58,032 nucleotides of DNA from NCBI GenBank assembly GCA_021129775.1, contig JAJOKP010000095.1, positions 1 through 58,032 on the forward strand, read 5' to 3'. Positions 43,328 to 52,904 of the stretch are shown in pieces (the first letter of the stretch is position 1; each line of letters starts with the position of its first letter). Origin of the DNA: Clostridiales bacterium. Its GTDB lineage: Bacteria > Bacillota > Clostridia > Peptostreptococcales > NVVX01. Both the position numbers and the translations under genes were made by a program. The notes under the pieces were generated by a model. That model did not search any database, was not told the DNA's origin, and saw nothing but the letters and a program-made list of their open reading frames with translations.

Positions 43328-44566
43328 ATGTTAGATGTAGTATATAAATTTTTACATACAACAGGATACGCAAACATGGATATTCCAAGCGCTATAATGA
43401 TAGTGATAGCATGTATTTTGCTGTACTTAGCAATTGCTAAGAAGTTTGAACCATTACTACTGCTTCCTATAGCATTTGGGATGTTGCTTGTAAATTTGCC
43501 GCTTTCAGGACTGGTTGAAGCAGGAGAAACAATTATTAAATCAGTAAATCCAGAAACTGCTGCTGACACGGCAAGAATGTTGGCTGATCCAACGACAGAA
43601 ATGTTGGCTACAGGAATTCCTGCAAGAATTTACACTGAAATCCCTGGAGGGCTACTAGGCTATTTTTATAAAGGAATCCATTTAGGAATATTCCCGCCTT
43701 TAATCTTCTTAGGTGTAGGAGCTATGACTGACTTTGGTCCTTTGATTGCAAATCCTAAGAGTTTGTTCCTAGGGGCGGCTGCGCAATTTGGCATATTCTT
43801 TACATTTATAGGCGCAGTATTATTCGGTTTTTCTGCACAAGAAGCAGCATCTATTGGAATAATTGGTGGAGCTGACGGACCTACAGCTATATTTATAACT
43901 TCGATAATGGCTCCTGATTTACTTGGGCCAATAGCTGTTGCCGCTTATTCATACATGGCGCTTGTTCCAATAATACAACCTCCTATAATGAAAGCTTTAA
44001 CTACGAAGAAAGAAAGACAGATTAAAATGAAACAATTAAGAGTCGTTACAAAGCAAGAGAAGATTCTTTTTCCAATAGTGGTTACTTTACTGGTTTCATT
44101 ACTGTTGCCTCCCGCAACTACATTAGTGGGAATGTTAATGTTAGGGAACCTGCTTCGTGAATCAATGGTAACAGACAGATTATCGAAAATGGCACAGAAT
44201 GAATTGATTAATATAGTTACTATATTACTCGGGCTAGGTGTAGGAGGAATGACAAAAGCAGAGTACTTCTTGAAATTTGAGACTTTGCAAATTATAGTAC
44301 TAGGAGTAGTTGCCTTTGCTGTAGGTACCGCATCTGGAGTGTTACTTGCTAAAGTTATGAATAAAATGATGGGTGGAAATGCAATAAATCCACTTATTGG
44401 CTCGGCAGGCGTTTCTGCTGTTCCTATGGCTGCTAGAGTATCGCAAACAGTAGGGCAAAAAGAGAATCCTAGCAATTTCCTCCTTATGCACGCAATGGGA
44501 CCAAATGTTTCAGGAGTTATTGGTTCTGCAGTAGCTGCAGGAATATTACTGTCTTTATTTGGTTAA
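43328..44566 (+). CDS. mmdB: Methylmalonyl-CoA decarboxylase beta subunit, Na+ pump
   Basis: About 412 residues from the ATG at 43328, which follows AAAGGAG (the frame opens at 43310). A very hydrophobic OadB-type protein with many membrane segments. The conserved [17 protein letters not shown] loop (Asp needed for Na+ binding and decarboxylation of biotin) and [18 protein letters not shown] are present. It couples CO2 release to Na+ export. Last gene of the operon; a repeat and a terminator follow. Confidence 0.96.
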   Translation: MLDVVYKFLHTTGYANMDIPSAIMIVIACILLYLAIAKKFEPLLLLPIAFGMLLVNLPLSGLVEAGETIIKSVNPETAADTARMLADPTTEMLATGIPARIYTEIPGGLLGYFYKGIHLGIFPPLIFLGVGAMTDFGPLIANPKSLFLGAAAQFGIFFTFIGAVLFGFSAQEAASIGIIGGADGPTAIFITSIMAPDLLGPIAVAAYSYMALVPIIQPPIMKALTTKKERQIKMKQLRVVTKQEKILFPIVVTLLVSLLLPPATTLVGMLMLGNLLRESMVTDRLSKMAQNELINIVTILLGLGVGGMTKAEYFLKFETLQIIVLGVVAFAVGTASGVLLAKVMNKMMGGNAINPLIGSAGVSAVPMAARVSQTVGQKENPSNFLLMHAMGPNVSGVIGSAVAAGILLSLFG

Positions 44567-44622
44567 GTATATGATGTATCAATGATGGCAGTGAACAAAA
44601 AGTAAAAATTGTAGGTGTTCCG

Positions 44623-44683
44623 CTTAAAGTAGAGAACTGAAATCTTTGATTTCGTGTGAATCACTTTGTTTGTTTATCTAGTG
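44623..44683 (+). repeat. Structured repeat family A, copy 1
   Basis: CTTAAAGTAGAGAACTGAAA followed by TCTTTGATTTCGTGTGAATC and CACTTTGTTTG. It matches the reverse complement of 51541-51590 at nearly every position, and its second half matches 57079-57110. It contains small palindromes GAAATC/GATTTC and GTG/CAC. Confidence 0.8.
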
Positions 44684-44717
44684 GGTAACTGAATAGAATT
44701 TAATAATGATAGCGATG

Positions 44718-44742
44718 AAAGGGTGCATAGGTGCATCCTTTT
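44718..44742 (+). terminator. Terminator after the methylmalonyl-CoA operon
   Basis: AAAGGGTGCA (44718-44727) pairs with TGCATCCTTT (44732-44741) around a 4-base loop, with one G-U pair. The T run is short. Confidence 0.6.
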
Positions 44743-44794
44743 AGTGCATTAAGAGTGTTGTGAATATTCTAACGAAGTTTTTGGAGGGGCTAGG

Positions 44795-45775
44795 ATGAAA
44801 AAGCAAATCTTAAAAGAATTATATGAGAGCAAAGGGGAATATGTTTCGGGAGAGAAATTAAGCCAGAAACTGGGGATATCGAGAACAGCGGTGTGGAAAA
44901 ATATCGCGTGTTTAAAAGAAGAGGGGCATACTATAGAAAGTGTTAGGAAGCGAGGTTATTGCCTGTTGAGTAGCACCTTAGGATTGTCTCAAACAGATTT
45001 GCAATTAAGTATAAATACGAAAGAAATTGGAAAGAAAATAATATATTTTGATGAAATTGACTCCACAAATAATTTTGCGAAAAAAATTGTTAACAAAGAA
45101 GAGCATGGGACAATCGTAATTGCTAACTCGCAAACAGCGGGCAGAGGGCGAAGAGGCAGGAATTGGCTATCTCCGCAAAATGAAGGTCTGTGGATGTCAA
45201 TAATACTAAAGCCTAAAATACCATCGACAGAAGCTAGTAAGGTAACTCAAATAGCAGCAGTGGCGATTTGTCAGGCAACCAGGGAATTATGCAAATGCGA
45301 AGCATTAATTAAATGGCCAAATGACATTGTAATCAATGGTAAAAAAACATGTGGAATATTGACCGAGATGGCAGGAGAATTAGGAGAAGTTAATTATATT
45401 ATAGTAGGAATAGGGATAAACGTTAACACAAAAAGATTTAATGAAGAATTAGGCGGAGTAGCGACTTCGCTGTTAATAGAGACAGAAAAAGAAATTGGCA
45501 GAAGAGACCTCTTTATTATGGTAATAGAGAAGTTTGAAAAGCATTACCAAAATTTCGTTGTAGAGAACTCGTTAGAGGGAATTATTTCAGGACTTAGAAA
45601 GTACTCAGCTTTACTAGGTAAAAAGATTGTGGTTTTAAGAAAAAACGAAAAAATATATGCAATTGCAAAAGATATAACTGTTGACGGTGGACTGATGATT
45701 AAAATGGATGATAACAAAGAAATGCTATTAAATTCTGGAGATGTTTCAATTAGAGGAGAAAACAATTATATTTAG
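44795..45775 (+). CDS. birA: Biotin-[protein] ligase and repressor
   Basis: 326 residues. An N-terminal winged helix (KLSQKLGISRTAVWKNIACLKEEGH) precedes the ligase domain, with the biotin/ATP loop QTAGRGRRGRNWLSPQNEGLWMS and the catalytic KWPNDI. It loads biotin onto MmdC and, in its bifunctional form, represses biotin genes. GGAGGGGC precedes the ATG. Its place just after the biotin-dependent decarboxylase genes fits its role. Confidence 0.95.
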   Translation: MKKQILKELYESKGEYVSGEKLSQKLGISRTAVWKNIACLKEEGHTIESVRKRGYCLLSSTLGLSQTDLQLSINTKEIGKKIIYFDEIDSTNNFAKKIVNKEEHGTIVIANSQTAGRGRRGRNWLSPQNEGLWMSIILKPKIPSTEASKVTQIAAVAICQATRELCKCEALIKWPNDIVINGKKTCGILTEMAGELGEVNYIIVGIGINVNTKRFNEELGGVATSLLIETEKEIGRRDLFIMVIEKFEKHYQNFVVENSLEGIISGLRKYSALLGKKIVVLRKNEKIYAIAKDITVDGGLMIKMDDNKEMLLNSGDVSIRGENNYI

Positions 45776-45939
45776 TTAATTATCTAGGAGGTCGGGCACA
45801 GAAATTGCGAATTATATGTTGATTGAAAGCATGAGCATGTAGCAATCTACATTATATATGCCAAATAAAACTAATGATGACACAAGTTTCAAAGTATGTA
45901 GTGAGTAGGTGAAGCAGGAAATTTAAAGGAGGGTTTATG

Positions 45940-47124
45940 ATGAGAGAGGTAGTAATTGCAAGCGCTGTAAGAACACCAATAGGGAGCTTTGGCGGTGTAT
46001 TAGCAAAAGTTTCAGCCCCCGAATTAGGAGCGATAGTAATAAAAGAAGCAATAAACAGAGCAGGGATTAGCTCTAAACAAGTGGATGAAGTTTTAATGGG
46101 GTGTACTCTGCAAGCAGGATTGGGGCAGGGGGTTGCCAGACAAGCAGCTATAAAAGCCGGCATACCTGTAGAGACGCCTGCGACAACAATCAATATGTTA
46201 TGCGGCTCTGGGCTTAATGCTGTAGCAATCGCAGCACAAACAATACTAGTAGGGGACAACGAAGTTGTAATTGCTGGTGGAACAGAAAACATGAGTCAAG
46301 CTCCGTATTTACTACCTAAAGCAAGATGGGGGGTAAAAATGGGTGATTCGAATATGCTTGATTCCATGGTGCTTGATGGACTTACCGATGCTTTTAATAA
46401 TTATCATATGGGAATAACAGCTGAAAATTTGGCAGAGAAATATAGTATTTCAAGAGAAGAGCAAGATAAGTTCGCAACTGAAAGTGAGAATAGAGCAGAA
46501 AGAGCCATGAATTCAAATAGATTTTCTGATGAAATTGTTTCAGTCACGGTACCGCAGAGAAAAGGGGAGCCAATAGTTGTTAGCAAAGACGAATATCCGA
46601 AAAGAGGAGTAACAGTAGAAAAACTTTCTAAATTACGACCAGTTTTTAAGAAAGATGGAACTGTTACTGCAGGAAACGCTTCTGGGATTAATGATGGAGC
46701 GTCTGCTTTAGTAATTATGTCAAAAGAAAAAGCAGACCAGCTGGGAATAAGACCATTAGCAACTATTTTATCTTACGCAAATGCAGGAGTAAAACCTTCA
46801 GTTATGGGGATTGGACCAGTGCCTGCAACAAAGAAAGCACTAACGAAAGCTAATTTAAAGCTAGAGGATATAGATTTGGTAGAAGCAAATGAAGCTTTTG
46901 CAGCACAAGCATTAGCAGTAACAAAAGAATTTGGGTGGGACTTAGAAAAAGTTAATGTAAATGGTGGAGCGATTGCGTTAGGGCACCCTATAGGAGCTAG
47001 CGGGGCAAGAATATTAACGACTTTATTATATGAAATGGAAAAGCGTGATAATAAGCTTGGGCTAGCGACGTTATGTGTTGGTGGCGGTTTGGGTGTAGCA
47101 ATGATAGTGAAAAGAAATGACTAA
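45940..47124 (+). CDS. thlA: Acetyl-CoA acetyltransferase (thiolase)
   Basis: 394 residues from the second of two adjacent ATGs (45937 and 45940), preferred by the spacing from AAAGGAGGG. It condenses two acetyl-CoA or cleaves acetoacetyl-CoA. Catalytic Cys88 is in [26 protein letters not shown] and [11 protein letters not shown] carry the His and second Cys. With lysine fermentation the CoA intermediates meet here. A perfect palindrome terminator follows; bcd-etfBA is a separate unit. Confidence 0.95.
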   Translation: MREVVIASAVRTPIGSFGGVLAKVSAPELGAIVIKEAINRAGISSKQVDEVLMGCTLQAGLGQGVARQAAIKAGIPVETPATTINMLCGSGLNAVAIAAQTILVGDNEVVIAGGTENMSQAPYLLPKARWGVKMGDSNMLDSMVLDGLTDAFNNYHMGITAENLAEKYSISREEQDKFATESENRAERAMNSNRFSDEIVSVTVPQRKGEPIVVSKDEYPKRGVTVEKLSKLRPVFKKDGTVTAGNASGINDGASALVIMSKEKADQLGIRPLATILSYANAGVKPSVMGIGPVPATKKALTKANLKLEDIDLVEANEAFAAQALAVTKEFGWDLEKVNVNGGAIALGHPIGASGARILTTLLYEMEKRDNKLGLATLCVGGGLGVAMIVKRND

Positions 47125-47139
47125 CATGCTCTAGGAGCA

Positions 47140-47165
47140 AAAGGGGGTCAGATCTGACCCCCTTT
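47140..47165. terminator. Perfect 26-base palindrome, bidirectional terminator after thlA
   Basis: AAAGGGGGTCAGA followed by its exact reverse complement TCTGACCCCCTTT. The form GGGGTCAGATCTGACCCC looks like a REP-type element. A T-containing tail follows on the + strand and an A/T tract on the other. Confidence 0.8.
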
Positions 47166-47428
47166 CTATAAAAAAATAACAACAATTTTAAATTTGTGCT
47201 TTACATTTTGCTTATAATATGTAAATATAGAGTAGGTAAGAGTTGAGTATAGTATTAATTTATGAAAAGAAAATTTTTTTTTAAAAATACTATATGTTAA
47301 TTTTATAACAAACCTAAGGATATTGGATTTGTGAATAATGAAAAAAGTCAAAAACCTAAATTGTCTTCAATGGGTGAAGCAACATTATGCCCCTAAAATA
47401 AAAGAATAAAGTGACTGGAGGTAAATTA
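47166..47428 (+). other. AT-rich intergenic stretch before bcd with an inverted repeat
   Basis: No gene is seen. TATAGTATT (47248-47256) and AATACTATA (47286-47294) are perfect inverted repeats around an A/T tract. TATAAT lies at about 47213-47218, but no good -35 is at the right distance. This may be the promoter region of bcd-etfBA. Confidence 0.4.
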
Positions 47429-48568
47429 ATGGATTTCAAACTATCTAATGAACACAAATTAATTAGAACGATGTATCGTGAATTTGCAGAAACAGAGGTA
47501 AAACCAATTGCAGAGGAAGTTGATGAAACAGAAGAGTTTCCAGTAGAAACAGTAAAAAAGCTTGCGAGATATGGGTTTATGGGAATACCAATACCTAAAA
47601 AATACGGCGGAGCTGGTGCAGACAATCTTGCATATGCTATGGCTGTAGAAGAGTTGTCTAAAGTTTGTGGAACTACTGGAGTAATAGTATCGGCGCATAC
47701 CTCGCTTTGTGCAGTGCCTATACTGGAACATGGAACAGAAGAGCAAAAACAAAAGTATTTGGTACCATTAGCAAAAGGAGAAAAACTAGGCGCATTTGGC
47801 TTGACAGAAGCTAATGCAGGGACAGATGCAGCAGCTCAACAAACAACAGCAGTATTAGATGGAGACCACTATATTTTAGAAGGTAATAAAATATTTATCA
47901 CAAATGCTGGAGAAGCTGATATCTATGTAATTATGGCGATGACTGATAAGAGTAAGGGAACTAGAGGAATTTCTGCATTTATAGTTGAAGCAGGCACAGA
48001 AGGATTTTCTATTGGTAAGAAAGAGTCCAAAATGGGTATTAGAGGGTCATCAACTTGTGAATTAATATTTGAAAATTGTAGAATACCTAAAGAGAATCTT
48101 TTAGGAAGAGAAGGCAAAGGCTTTGGTATCGCAATGAAAACTCTTGATGGTGGGCGTGTTGGAATCGCAGCCCAAGCATTAGGATTGGCTCAAGGAGCTC
48201 TTGACGAAACAGTTGCGTATACTAAAGAAAGAGTACAATTTGGAAGAGCAATTTCCAAATTTCAAAATACTCAATTTCAATTAGCAACTATGGACATGAA
48301 AACTGAAGCAGCAAGACTTTTAGTATACAAAGCAGCTTTTTATAAAGATAGCAAAATGTCCTATTCAAAAGAAGCAGCAATGGCTAAATTATATGCTTCA
48401 GAAATATCAATGGAAGTTACATCTCAAGCGATTCAACTGCATGGTGGTTATGGATACACAAGAGAGTACCCAGTAGAAAGAATGCATAGAGATGCTAAAA
48501 TCACAGAAATATATGAAGGAACATCAGAGGTGCAAAGAATGGTAATTTCTGCACATTTACTTAAGTAG
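47429..48568 (+). CDS. bcd: Acyl-CoA dehydrogenase, probably butyryl-CoA type
   Basis: 379 residues from the ATG at 47429 (CTGGAGG upstream; the frame opens at 47411). FAD enzyme with FGLTEANAGTDAAAQQT, ITNAGEADIYVIMA, and the catalytic Glu in REYPVERMHRDAKITEIYEGTSEVQ. etfB and etfA follow directly, which fits a butyryl-CoA dehydrogenase/Etf complex that may bifurcate electrons to ferredoxin. Crotonase and 3-hydroxybutyryl-CoA dehydrogenase genes are not here. Lysine fermentation yields crotonyl-CoA, which this enzyme would reduce. Confidence 0.9.
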   Translation: MDFKLSNEHKLIRTMYREFAETEVKPIAEEVDETEEFPVETVKKLARYGFMGIPIPKKYGGAGADNLAYAMAVEELSKVCGTTGVIVSAHTSLCAVPILEHGTEEQKQKYLVPLAKGEKLGAFGLTEANAGTDAAAQQTTAVLDGDHYILEGNKIFITNAGEADIYVIMAMTDKSKGTRGISAFIVEAGTEGFSIGKKESKMGIRGSSTCELIFENCRIPKENLLGREGKGFGIAMKTLDGGRVGIAAQALGLAQGALDETVAYTKERVQFGRAISKFQNTQFQLATMDMKTEAARLLVYKAAFYKDSKMSYSKEAAMAKLYASEISMEVTSQAIQLHGGYGYTREYPVERMHRDAKITEIYEGTSEVQRMVISAHLLK

Positions 48569-48589
48569 AGGTAGAGGAGGATAATCTAA

Positions 48590-49372
48590 ATGAATATAAT
48601 AGTTTGTGTAAAACAAGTTCCAAATACTAATGAAGTAAAACTAGATCCTGAAACAGGGACATTAATACGGGAAGGGATCCCAAGTATAATAAATCCAGAC
48701 GACAAAAGTGGACTAGAAGCGGCATTAGTTTTGAAAGACAAATACGGTGCAAAAGTTACAGTTTTGACGATGGGTCCGCCACAAGCAGATTTAGCATTAA
48801 GAGAAGCTCTTGCAATGGGTGCAGATAGAGCTGTATTACTTACTGACAGAGCATTTGCAGGTTCAGACACATTAGCTACATCTAGCGTTTTAGCGAGTGC
48901 AATTAGAGAAATTGACTATGACTTAATAATTGCTGGCAGGCAAGCAATTGATGGAGACACTGCGCAGGTTGGACCTCAAATTGCGGAACATTTAGATATA
49001 CCGCAAGTATCGTATGTAGAAGAACTAGAATTAGTAGATAAAGTGTTAGTTATCAAGAGAGCTTTTGAAGGTGGCTATTTCAAGATAAAATCTCAAATGC
49101 CGTGCTTAATTACAACATTAACAGAAATGAACACACCAAGATATATGAGTGTAAGTGGAATATTTGATGCCTATAGAGAAAAGGAAGTTGAAAAATGGAC
49201 AATTGAAAATATTACCATTGACAAAGAAGGCATCGGGTTACACGGTTCACCAACAAAGGTAAAGAAATCATTTACTAAAGGCGTTAAGGCTGCAGGGAAA
49301 AAATATGAAGTTGATCATAAAGAAGCAGCTAAAATTATTGTAGAGAATTTAAAAGAAAAATACATTATCTAG
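48590..49372 (+). CDS. etfB: Electron transfer flavoprotein beta subunit
   Basis: 260 residues. MNIIVCVKQVPNTNEVKLDPETG is typical, with GMGP-like MGPPQADLALREALAMGADRAVLL and AGRQAIDGDTAQVGPQ. It pairs with EtfA and shuttles electrons for the preceding dehydrogenase; in bifurcating systems it binds NADH and the second FAD. GAGGAGGATAAT precedes the ATG. It is 21 bases after bcd and 15 before etfA. Confidence 0.95.
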   Translation: MNIIVCVKQVPNTNEVKLDPETGTLIREGIPSIINPDDKSGLEAALVLKDKYGAKVTVLTMGPPQADLALREALAMGADRAVLLTDRAFAGSDTLATSSVLASAIREIDYDLIIAGRQAIDGDTAQVGPQIAEHLDIPQVSYVEELELVDKVLVIKRAFEGGYFKIKSQMPCLITTLTEMNTPRYMSVSGIFDAYREKEVEKWTIENITIDKEGIGLHGSPTKVKKSFTKGVKAAGKKYEVDHKEAAKIIVENLKEKYII

Positions 49373-49387
49373 TGAGGAGGATGCACA

Positions 49388-50398
49388 TTGAATTTATCTG
49401 AATATAAAGGAGTAATGGTTTTTGCTGAGCAAAGAGATGGCGAGATGCAAAAAGTTTCACTAGAATTACTCGGCGAAGGTAGAAGACTAGCAGACGAATT
49501 AAAAACAGATTTAACGGCAATTTTTTTAGGGCATAACATAAGAGGCAAGGCAAACGAGTTAATATACTATGGTGCCGACAAAGTAGTAGTTGCTGATCAC
49601 GAAATTCTTGAAACATACATGACAGAACCATATACAAAGACTATGACTAAAATGGTTAATGAATATAAACCAGACATTATTTTAATGGGAGCAACAGCTT
49701 TTGGTCGTGATTTAGCGCCTAGAGTATCTGCTAGAGTTGCTACTGGACTCACAGCTGATTGTACTTCGCTAGAAGTAGAAAAAGACACAAATCTTTTGTT
49801 AATGACAAGACCCGCTTTTGGCGGAAACATTATGGCGACTATTATTTGTCCTGACCATAGACCACAAATGTCTACGGTTAGAGCTGGTGTTATGTTAAAG
49901 TTAGATAGAGACGAAAGCAAAACAGGAGAGATCATTGATTACAGTATTTCTTTATCTAGTGACGACATGAAAGTAGAAATTTTAGAAGTAGTAAAAGAAG
50001 AAAAAACAAAGGCTAATATTGAAGATGCAAATATATTGGTATCAGGCGGGCGTGGAGTTGGTAAAAAAGAGAATTTTGATATACTAGAAAATTTAGCGCA
50101 CGAATTTAAAGGATTAGTATCAGGCTCAAGAGCTACAGTAGATGCTGGTTGGGTTGACAGAAGTCAACAAGTTGGACAAACGGGTACTACAGTTAGACCG
50201 GATTTATATTTTGCGTGTGGTATTTCTGGAGCAATACAGCATCTTGCTGGAATGGAAGAGTCAGAATTTATTATTGCAATAAACAAAAATCCAGAAGCAC
50301 CAATATTTGATGTAGCAGACTTAGGTATTGTTGGTGATCTGCATAAGGTTGTGCCTGCAGTCATAGAAGAGTTAAAGAAGGCCAAAAAAGAAGTGTAG
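49388..50398 (+). CDS. etfA: Electron transfer flavoprotein alpha subunit
   Basis: 336 residues, TTG start behind GAGGAGG. The C-terminal FAD domain has SGGRGVGKKENFDIL, SRATVDAGWVDRSQQVGQTG, LYFACGISGAIQHLAGM and AINKNPEAPIFDVADLGIVGD, all highly conserved. It forms the Etf heterodimer with EtfB. A strong terminator ends the bcd-etfBA unit. Confidence 0.96.
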   Translation: MNLSEYKGVMVFAEQRDGEMQKVSLELLGEGRRLADELKTDLTAIFLGHNIRGKANELIYYGADKVVVADHEILETYMTEPYTKTMTKMVNEYKPDIILMGATAFGRDLAPRVSARVATGLTADCTSLEVEKDTNLLLMTRPAFGGNIMATIICPDHRPQMSTVRAGVMLKLDRDESKTGEIIDYSISLSSDDMKVEILEVVKEEKTKANIEDANILVSGGRGVGKKENFDILENLAHEFKGLVSGSRATVDAGWVDRSQQVGQTGTTVRPDLYFACGISGAIQHLAGMEESEFIIAINKNPEAPIFDVADLGIVGDLHKVVPAVIEELKKAKKEV

Positions 50399-50425
50399 CA
50401 AAAATCATAAGTAGTAAAAAATGTT

Positions 50426-50477
50426 AACTCACATATTTATGCCATTTTTATAGGCTGATTATGTGAGTTGGTTTTTT
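50426..50477 (+). terminator. Terminator of bcd-etfBA
   Basis: AACTCACATA (50426-50435) pairs perfectly with TATGTGAGTT (50460-50469), followed by GGTTTTTTG. Confidence 0.85.
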
Positions 50478-50500
50478 GAAGGAGGTCTCATAAAAGTAGA

Positions 50501-50558
50501 AAGTGACTGGTCTCGACCTGTCACCCTGAGCGAAATGAAGTCGAATGGGTCTCAACAA
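50501..50558. repeat. CACCCTGAGCGA repeat family, single copy
   Basis: TGTCACCCTGAGCGAAATGA followed by AGTCGAATGGGTCTCAAC, as in the right arm at 25403-25472. It is directly followed by the coaX promoter, so the promoter may have been placed next to the element. Confidence 0.75.
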
Positions 50559-50561
50559 GAC

Positions 50562-50589
50562 TTGCTATATGTCGGAATTATAGTATAAT
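50562..50589 (+). promoter_or_regulatory. Promoter of coaX
   Basis: TTGCTA (50562-50567) and TATAAT (50584-50589) with a 16-base spacer, about 70 bases before the start codon. Confidence 0.6.
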
Positions 50590-50661
50590 GTATACGGAAA
50601 AGGAAAACAACTTTGAAACAAATTTAGAATATGTAAAGAATACAATTGAAGAGCAGGTGAT

Positions 50662-51441
50662 GTGGTGTTATTAGTCATTGACGTTGGAAATACAAATATT
50701 GTACTAGGTGTATACAAAGGAGAGAAACTATTAGACTCATGGAGAATTGATACGGATGAAAATAAAACGTCTGATGAATATAGTATACTTATTAATCAAT
50801 TACTTTTGTTTAGTGAAATTAAAGCAAGCGAAATAGAAGATATAATTATTTCTTTTGTAGTCCCTAATATTAGGCACTCTCTAGGCAATACTATAAGAAA
50901 ATTGTTTAATAAAGAGCCGTTGGTAGTAGGTCCAGGGGTTAAAACAGGTATGAATATTAAAATTGATAATCCCAAACAAGTAGGAGCAGACCGCATAGTT
51001 AATGCTATAGCAGCATATGAAAAATACGGGGGCCCTTTAATTGTCGTTGATTTTGGAACGGCTACAACCTTTTGTGCAATTGCAGAAGATGGTAGCTATT
51101 TAGGGGGCACAATTGCCCCTGGCATTAAAATATCGGGTGACGCATTATTCGACAAAGCTGCTAAATTGCCTAGGGTTGAACTTGTTAAACCTGGTAAAAC
51201 AATTTGTAAAGATACAGTAAGTAGTATACAATCAGGCATTATTTATGGATATGTTGGCTTAGTTGAAAATATTGTTAATAAAATGATATCTGAGTTAAAT
51301 GGCGGAAAAGTTAAAGTAGTAGCAACTGGTGGATTCGCTACTTTAATTGCGAGTGAAACAAATTGTATTCATGTTGTTGACAGATTAATTACTTTAGAAG
51401 GGTTGCGAATCATATTTAATAGGAACAAAAATGGAAAATAG
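50662..51441 (+). CDS. coaX: Type III pantothenate kinase
   Basis: 259 residues, GTG start after GAGCAGGTGAT. First step of coenzyme A synthesis. ASKHA-fold motifs are [14 protein letters not shown] (phosphate loop), [27 protein letters not shown] (catalytic Asp and K+ site) and GGTIAPGI and ATGGFATLI. It is part of the birA/coaX/dus/greA/lysS housekeeping set. Confidence 0.95.
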   Translation: MVLLVIDVGNTNIVLGVYKGEKLLDSWRIDTDENKTSDEYSILINQLLLFSEIKASEIEDIIISFVVPNIRHSLGNTIRKLFNKEPLVVGPGVKTGMNIKIDNPKQVGADRIVNAIAAYEKYGGPLIVVDFGTATTFCAIAEDGSYLGGTIAPGIKISGDALFDKAAKLPRVELVKPGKTICKDTVSSIQSGIIYGYVGLVENIVNKMISELNGGKVKVVATGGFATLIASETNCIHVVDRLITLEGLRIIFNRNKNGK

Positions 51442-51509
51442 TTAATAAAAGAATCTTTGATTTTCAGCCACGGGCATAAAGCCCGAGGTATTTTAGAGGA
51501 TGATTCTCT

Positions 51510-51658
51510 TGAAACTTTGTCAGGCTTCGCCTAGATGAAACAACAAAGTGATTCACACGAAATCACAGATTTCGGTTCTCTACTTTTAAGTCGTTATATC
51601 AAAATCTAAATTAAAGTTTAGGTGTGGATTTTGATGAAACTTTGTCAGGCTTCGCCTA
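51510..51658. repeat. Composite repeat family A, with 24-base terminal direct repeats
   Basis: A 24-base sequence beginning TGAAACTTTGTCAGG is perfectly repeated at 51510-51533 and 51635-51658. Between them lie the reverse complement of repeat 44623-44683 (51541-51590) and inverted arms ATCAAAATC (51598-51606) / GATTTTGAT (51627-51635). A related, inverted copy of the last part lies before greA. A small hairpin CGGGC-ataaa-GCCCG near 51473-51487 precedes it. No gene is seen from 51442 to 51731. Confidence 0.75.
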
Positions 51659-51731
51659 AGTAGTTATAAGCAAAGTTGAATGTTCAGAGTATGTCGAATT
51701 ATGTTTGGGAAAGAATAAGCAAGGTGAACTT

Positions 51732-52703
51732 ATGGGAAAAGACAAAGTAGGATTTAATAATAATATTATGTTAGCGCCAATGGCAGGTATTTCAGACTTG
51801 CCATTTCGAATTATTTGTAGCATGATGGGTTGTGATGTGGTCTATTCAGAGATGGTTAGTGCAAAGGCGTTGCACTATAGAGATAAGAAGACGGAAAAAT
51901 TATTAGAAATAAGCAGAGATGAAAAGTCTGTAGCTATACAAATATTTGGTTCTGATGTTGATATTATGGCTAGAGCGGCATATTATCTTAACGATAGAGA
52001 AAATGCCATATTAGACATTAATATGGGTTGCCCTGCTCCGAAAATTGTAAAAAATGGTGATGGAAGTGCGTTAATGAAATCACCAAAATTAGCAGGAAAA
52101 ATCATAAAAGCAGTAGTAAAAGAGTCAATAAAACCCGTAACAGTAAAGATTAGAAAAGGATGGGATGCTAGCAGTGTTAACGCCGTTGAAATTTCTAAAA
52201 TTGCAGAAGAAAATGGAGCGAACGCGATAGCGGTTCATGGAAGAACCAGAGAGCAATTTTACACAGGCAAAGCGGATTGGGATATTATTAAACAAGTAAA
52301 AGAAGCGGTGTCGGTGCCAGTTATTGGAAACGGAGACGTTTTTGGAGCACGAAGCGCGAAAAATATGTTTACATACACTAAATGCGATTCAATTATGATA
52401 GGAAGAGGAGCGAGGGGGAATCCGTGGATATTTAAACAGGTTAGTGAGTATATGAAAACAGGGGAGTTGCTGCAGGAACCTTCTCTAAAAGAACGTATTG
52501 CTATAATTTTACGCCATATGGATTTATTGATTGATTGTAAGGGTGAATATATAGGGATACGTGAGATGCGAAAGCATATAGCTTGGTATATAAAGGGATT
52601 TAGGCATTCGGCAAGAATAAGAGATGATGTAAATAGAATAAACACCGCAGAAGAAATGATAGAAGTTTTAAACGATTTTTTCAATTGTTACTCAAAGGCT
52701 TGA
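51732..52703 (+). CDS. dusB: tRNA-dihydrouridine synthase
   Basis: About 323 residues from the ATG at 51732, which has AAGGTGA in front; a TTG at 51705 in frame is less likely. FMN enzyme that reduces uridines in the tRNA D-loop. Conserved parts are LAPMAGISDLPFRIICS, DINMGCPAPKIVKNGDGSAL (with the catalytic Cys), PVTVKIRKGWD, AVHGRTREQFYTG and MIGRGARGNPWIF. DusB-type by context with greA and lysS. Confidence 0.93.
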   Translation: MGKDKVGFNNNIMLAPMAGISDLPFRIICSMMGCDVVYSEMVSAKALHYRDKKTEKLLEISRDEKSVAIQIFGSDVDIMARAAYYLNDRENAILDINMGCPAPKIVKNGDGSALMKSPKLAGKIIKAVVKESIKPVTVKIRKGWDASSVNAVEISKIAEENGANAIAVHGRTREQFYTGKADWDIIKQVKEAVSVPVIGNGDVFGARSAKNMFTYTKCDSIMIGRGARGNPWIFKQVSEYMKTGELLQEPSLKERIAIILRHMDLLIDCKGEYIGIREMRKHIAWYIKGFRHSARIRDDVNRINTAEEMIEVLNDFFNCYSKA

Positions 52704-52725
52704 CAATTTGTAGTGTCTACCTTAT

Positions 52726-52797
52726 AATGACTACGCGAAGCGTACAAAATTTCATCAAAATCCACCAATTGAACATGATTAAAGATTTTGATATAAT
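52726..52797 (+). promoter_or_regulatory. Promoter of greA-lysS inside an inverted repeat-family element
   Basis: TTGAAC (52769-52774) and TATAAT (52792-52797) have a 17-base spacer. The -35 lies in the loop and the -10 touches the right arm of ATCAAAATC (52754-52762) / GATTTTGAT (52784-52792). On the reverse strand 52726-52765 reads GGATTTTGATGAAATTTTG then GCTTCGC, like the element at 51625-51658. The promoter therefore appears to be carried by a repeat. Confidence 0.7.
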
Positions 52798-52904
52798 ATC
52801 TACAATTGTACAATGAGTAGAGTGAGCTAAGTTAAAATGTAATGAATATACTTTAATGCACACTAATATATTTAACATAAAACTAAGTGAAGGAGTGGAG
52901 TGAA

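Noticed and set aside
43945-44475. Reverse-strand open frame of 176 codons
   Set aside because: Antisense to the highly conserved mmdB gene, with no family character.
51473-51487. CGGGC-ataaa-GCCCG hairpin as a riboswitch or intron domain
   Set aside because: Only one short stem is present, with no conserved bases of a known RNA class; it is more likely a terminator or part of a repeat.
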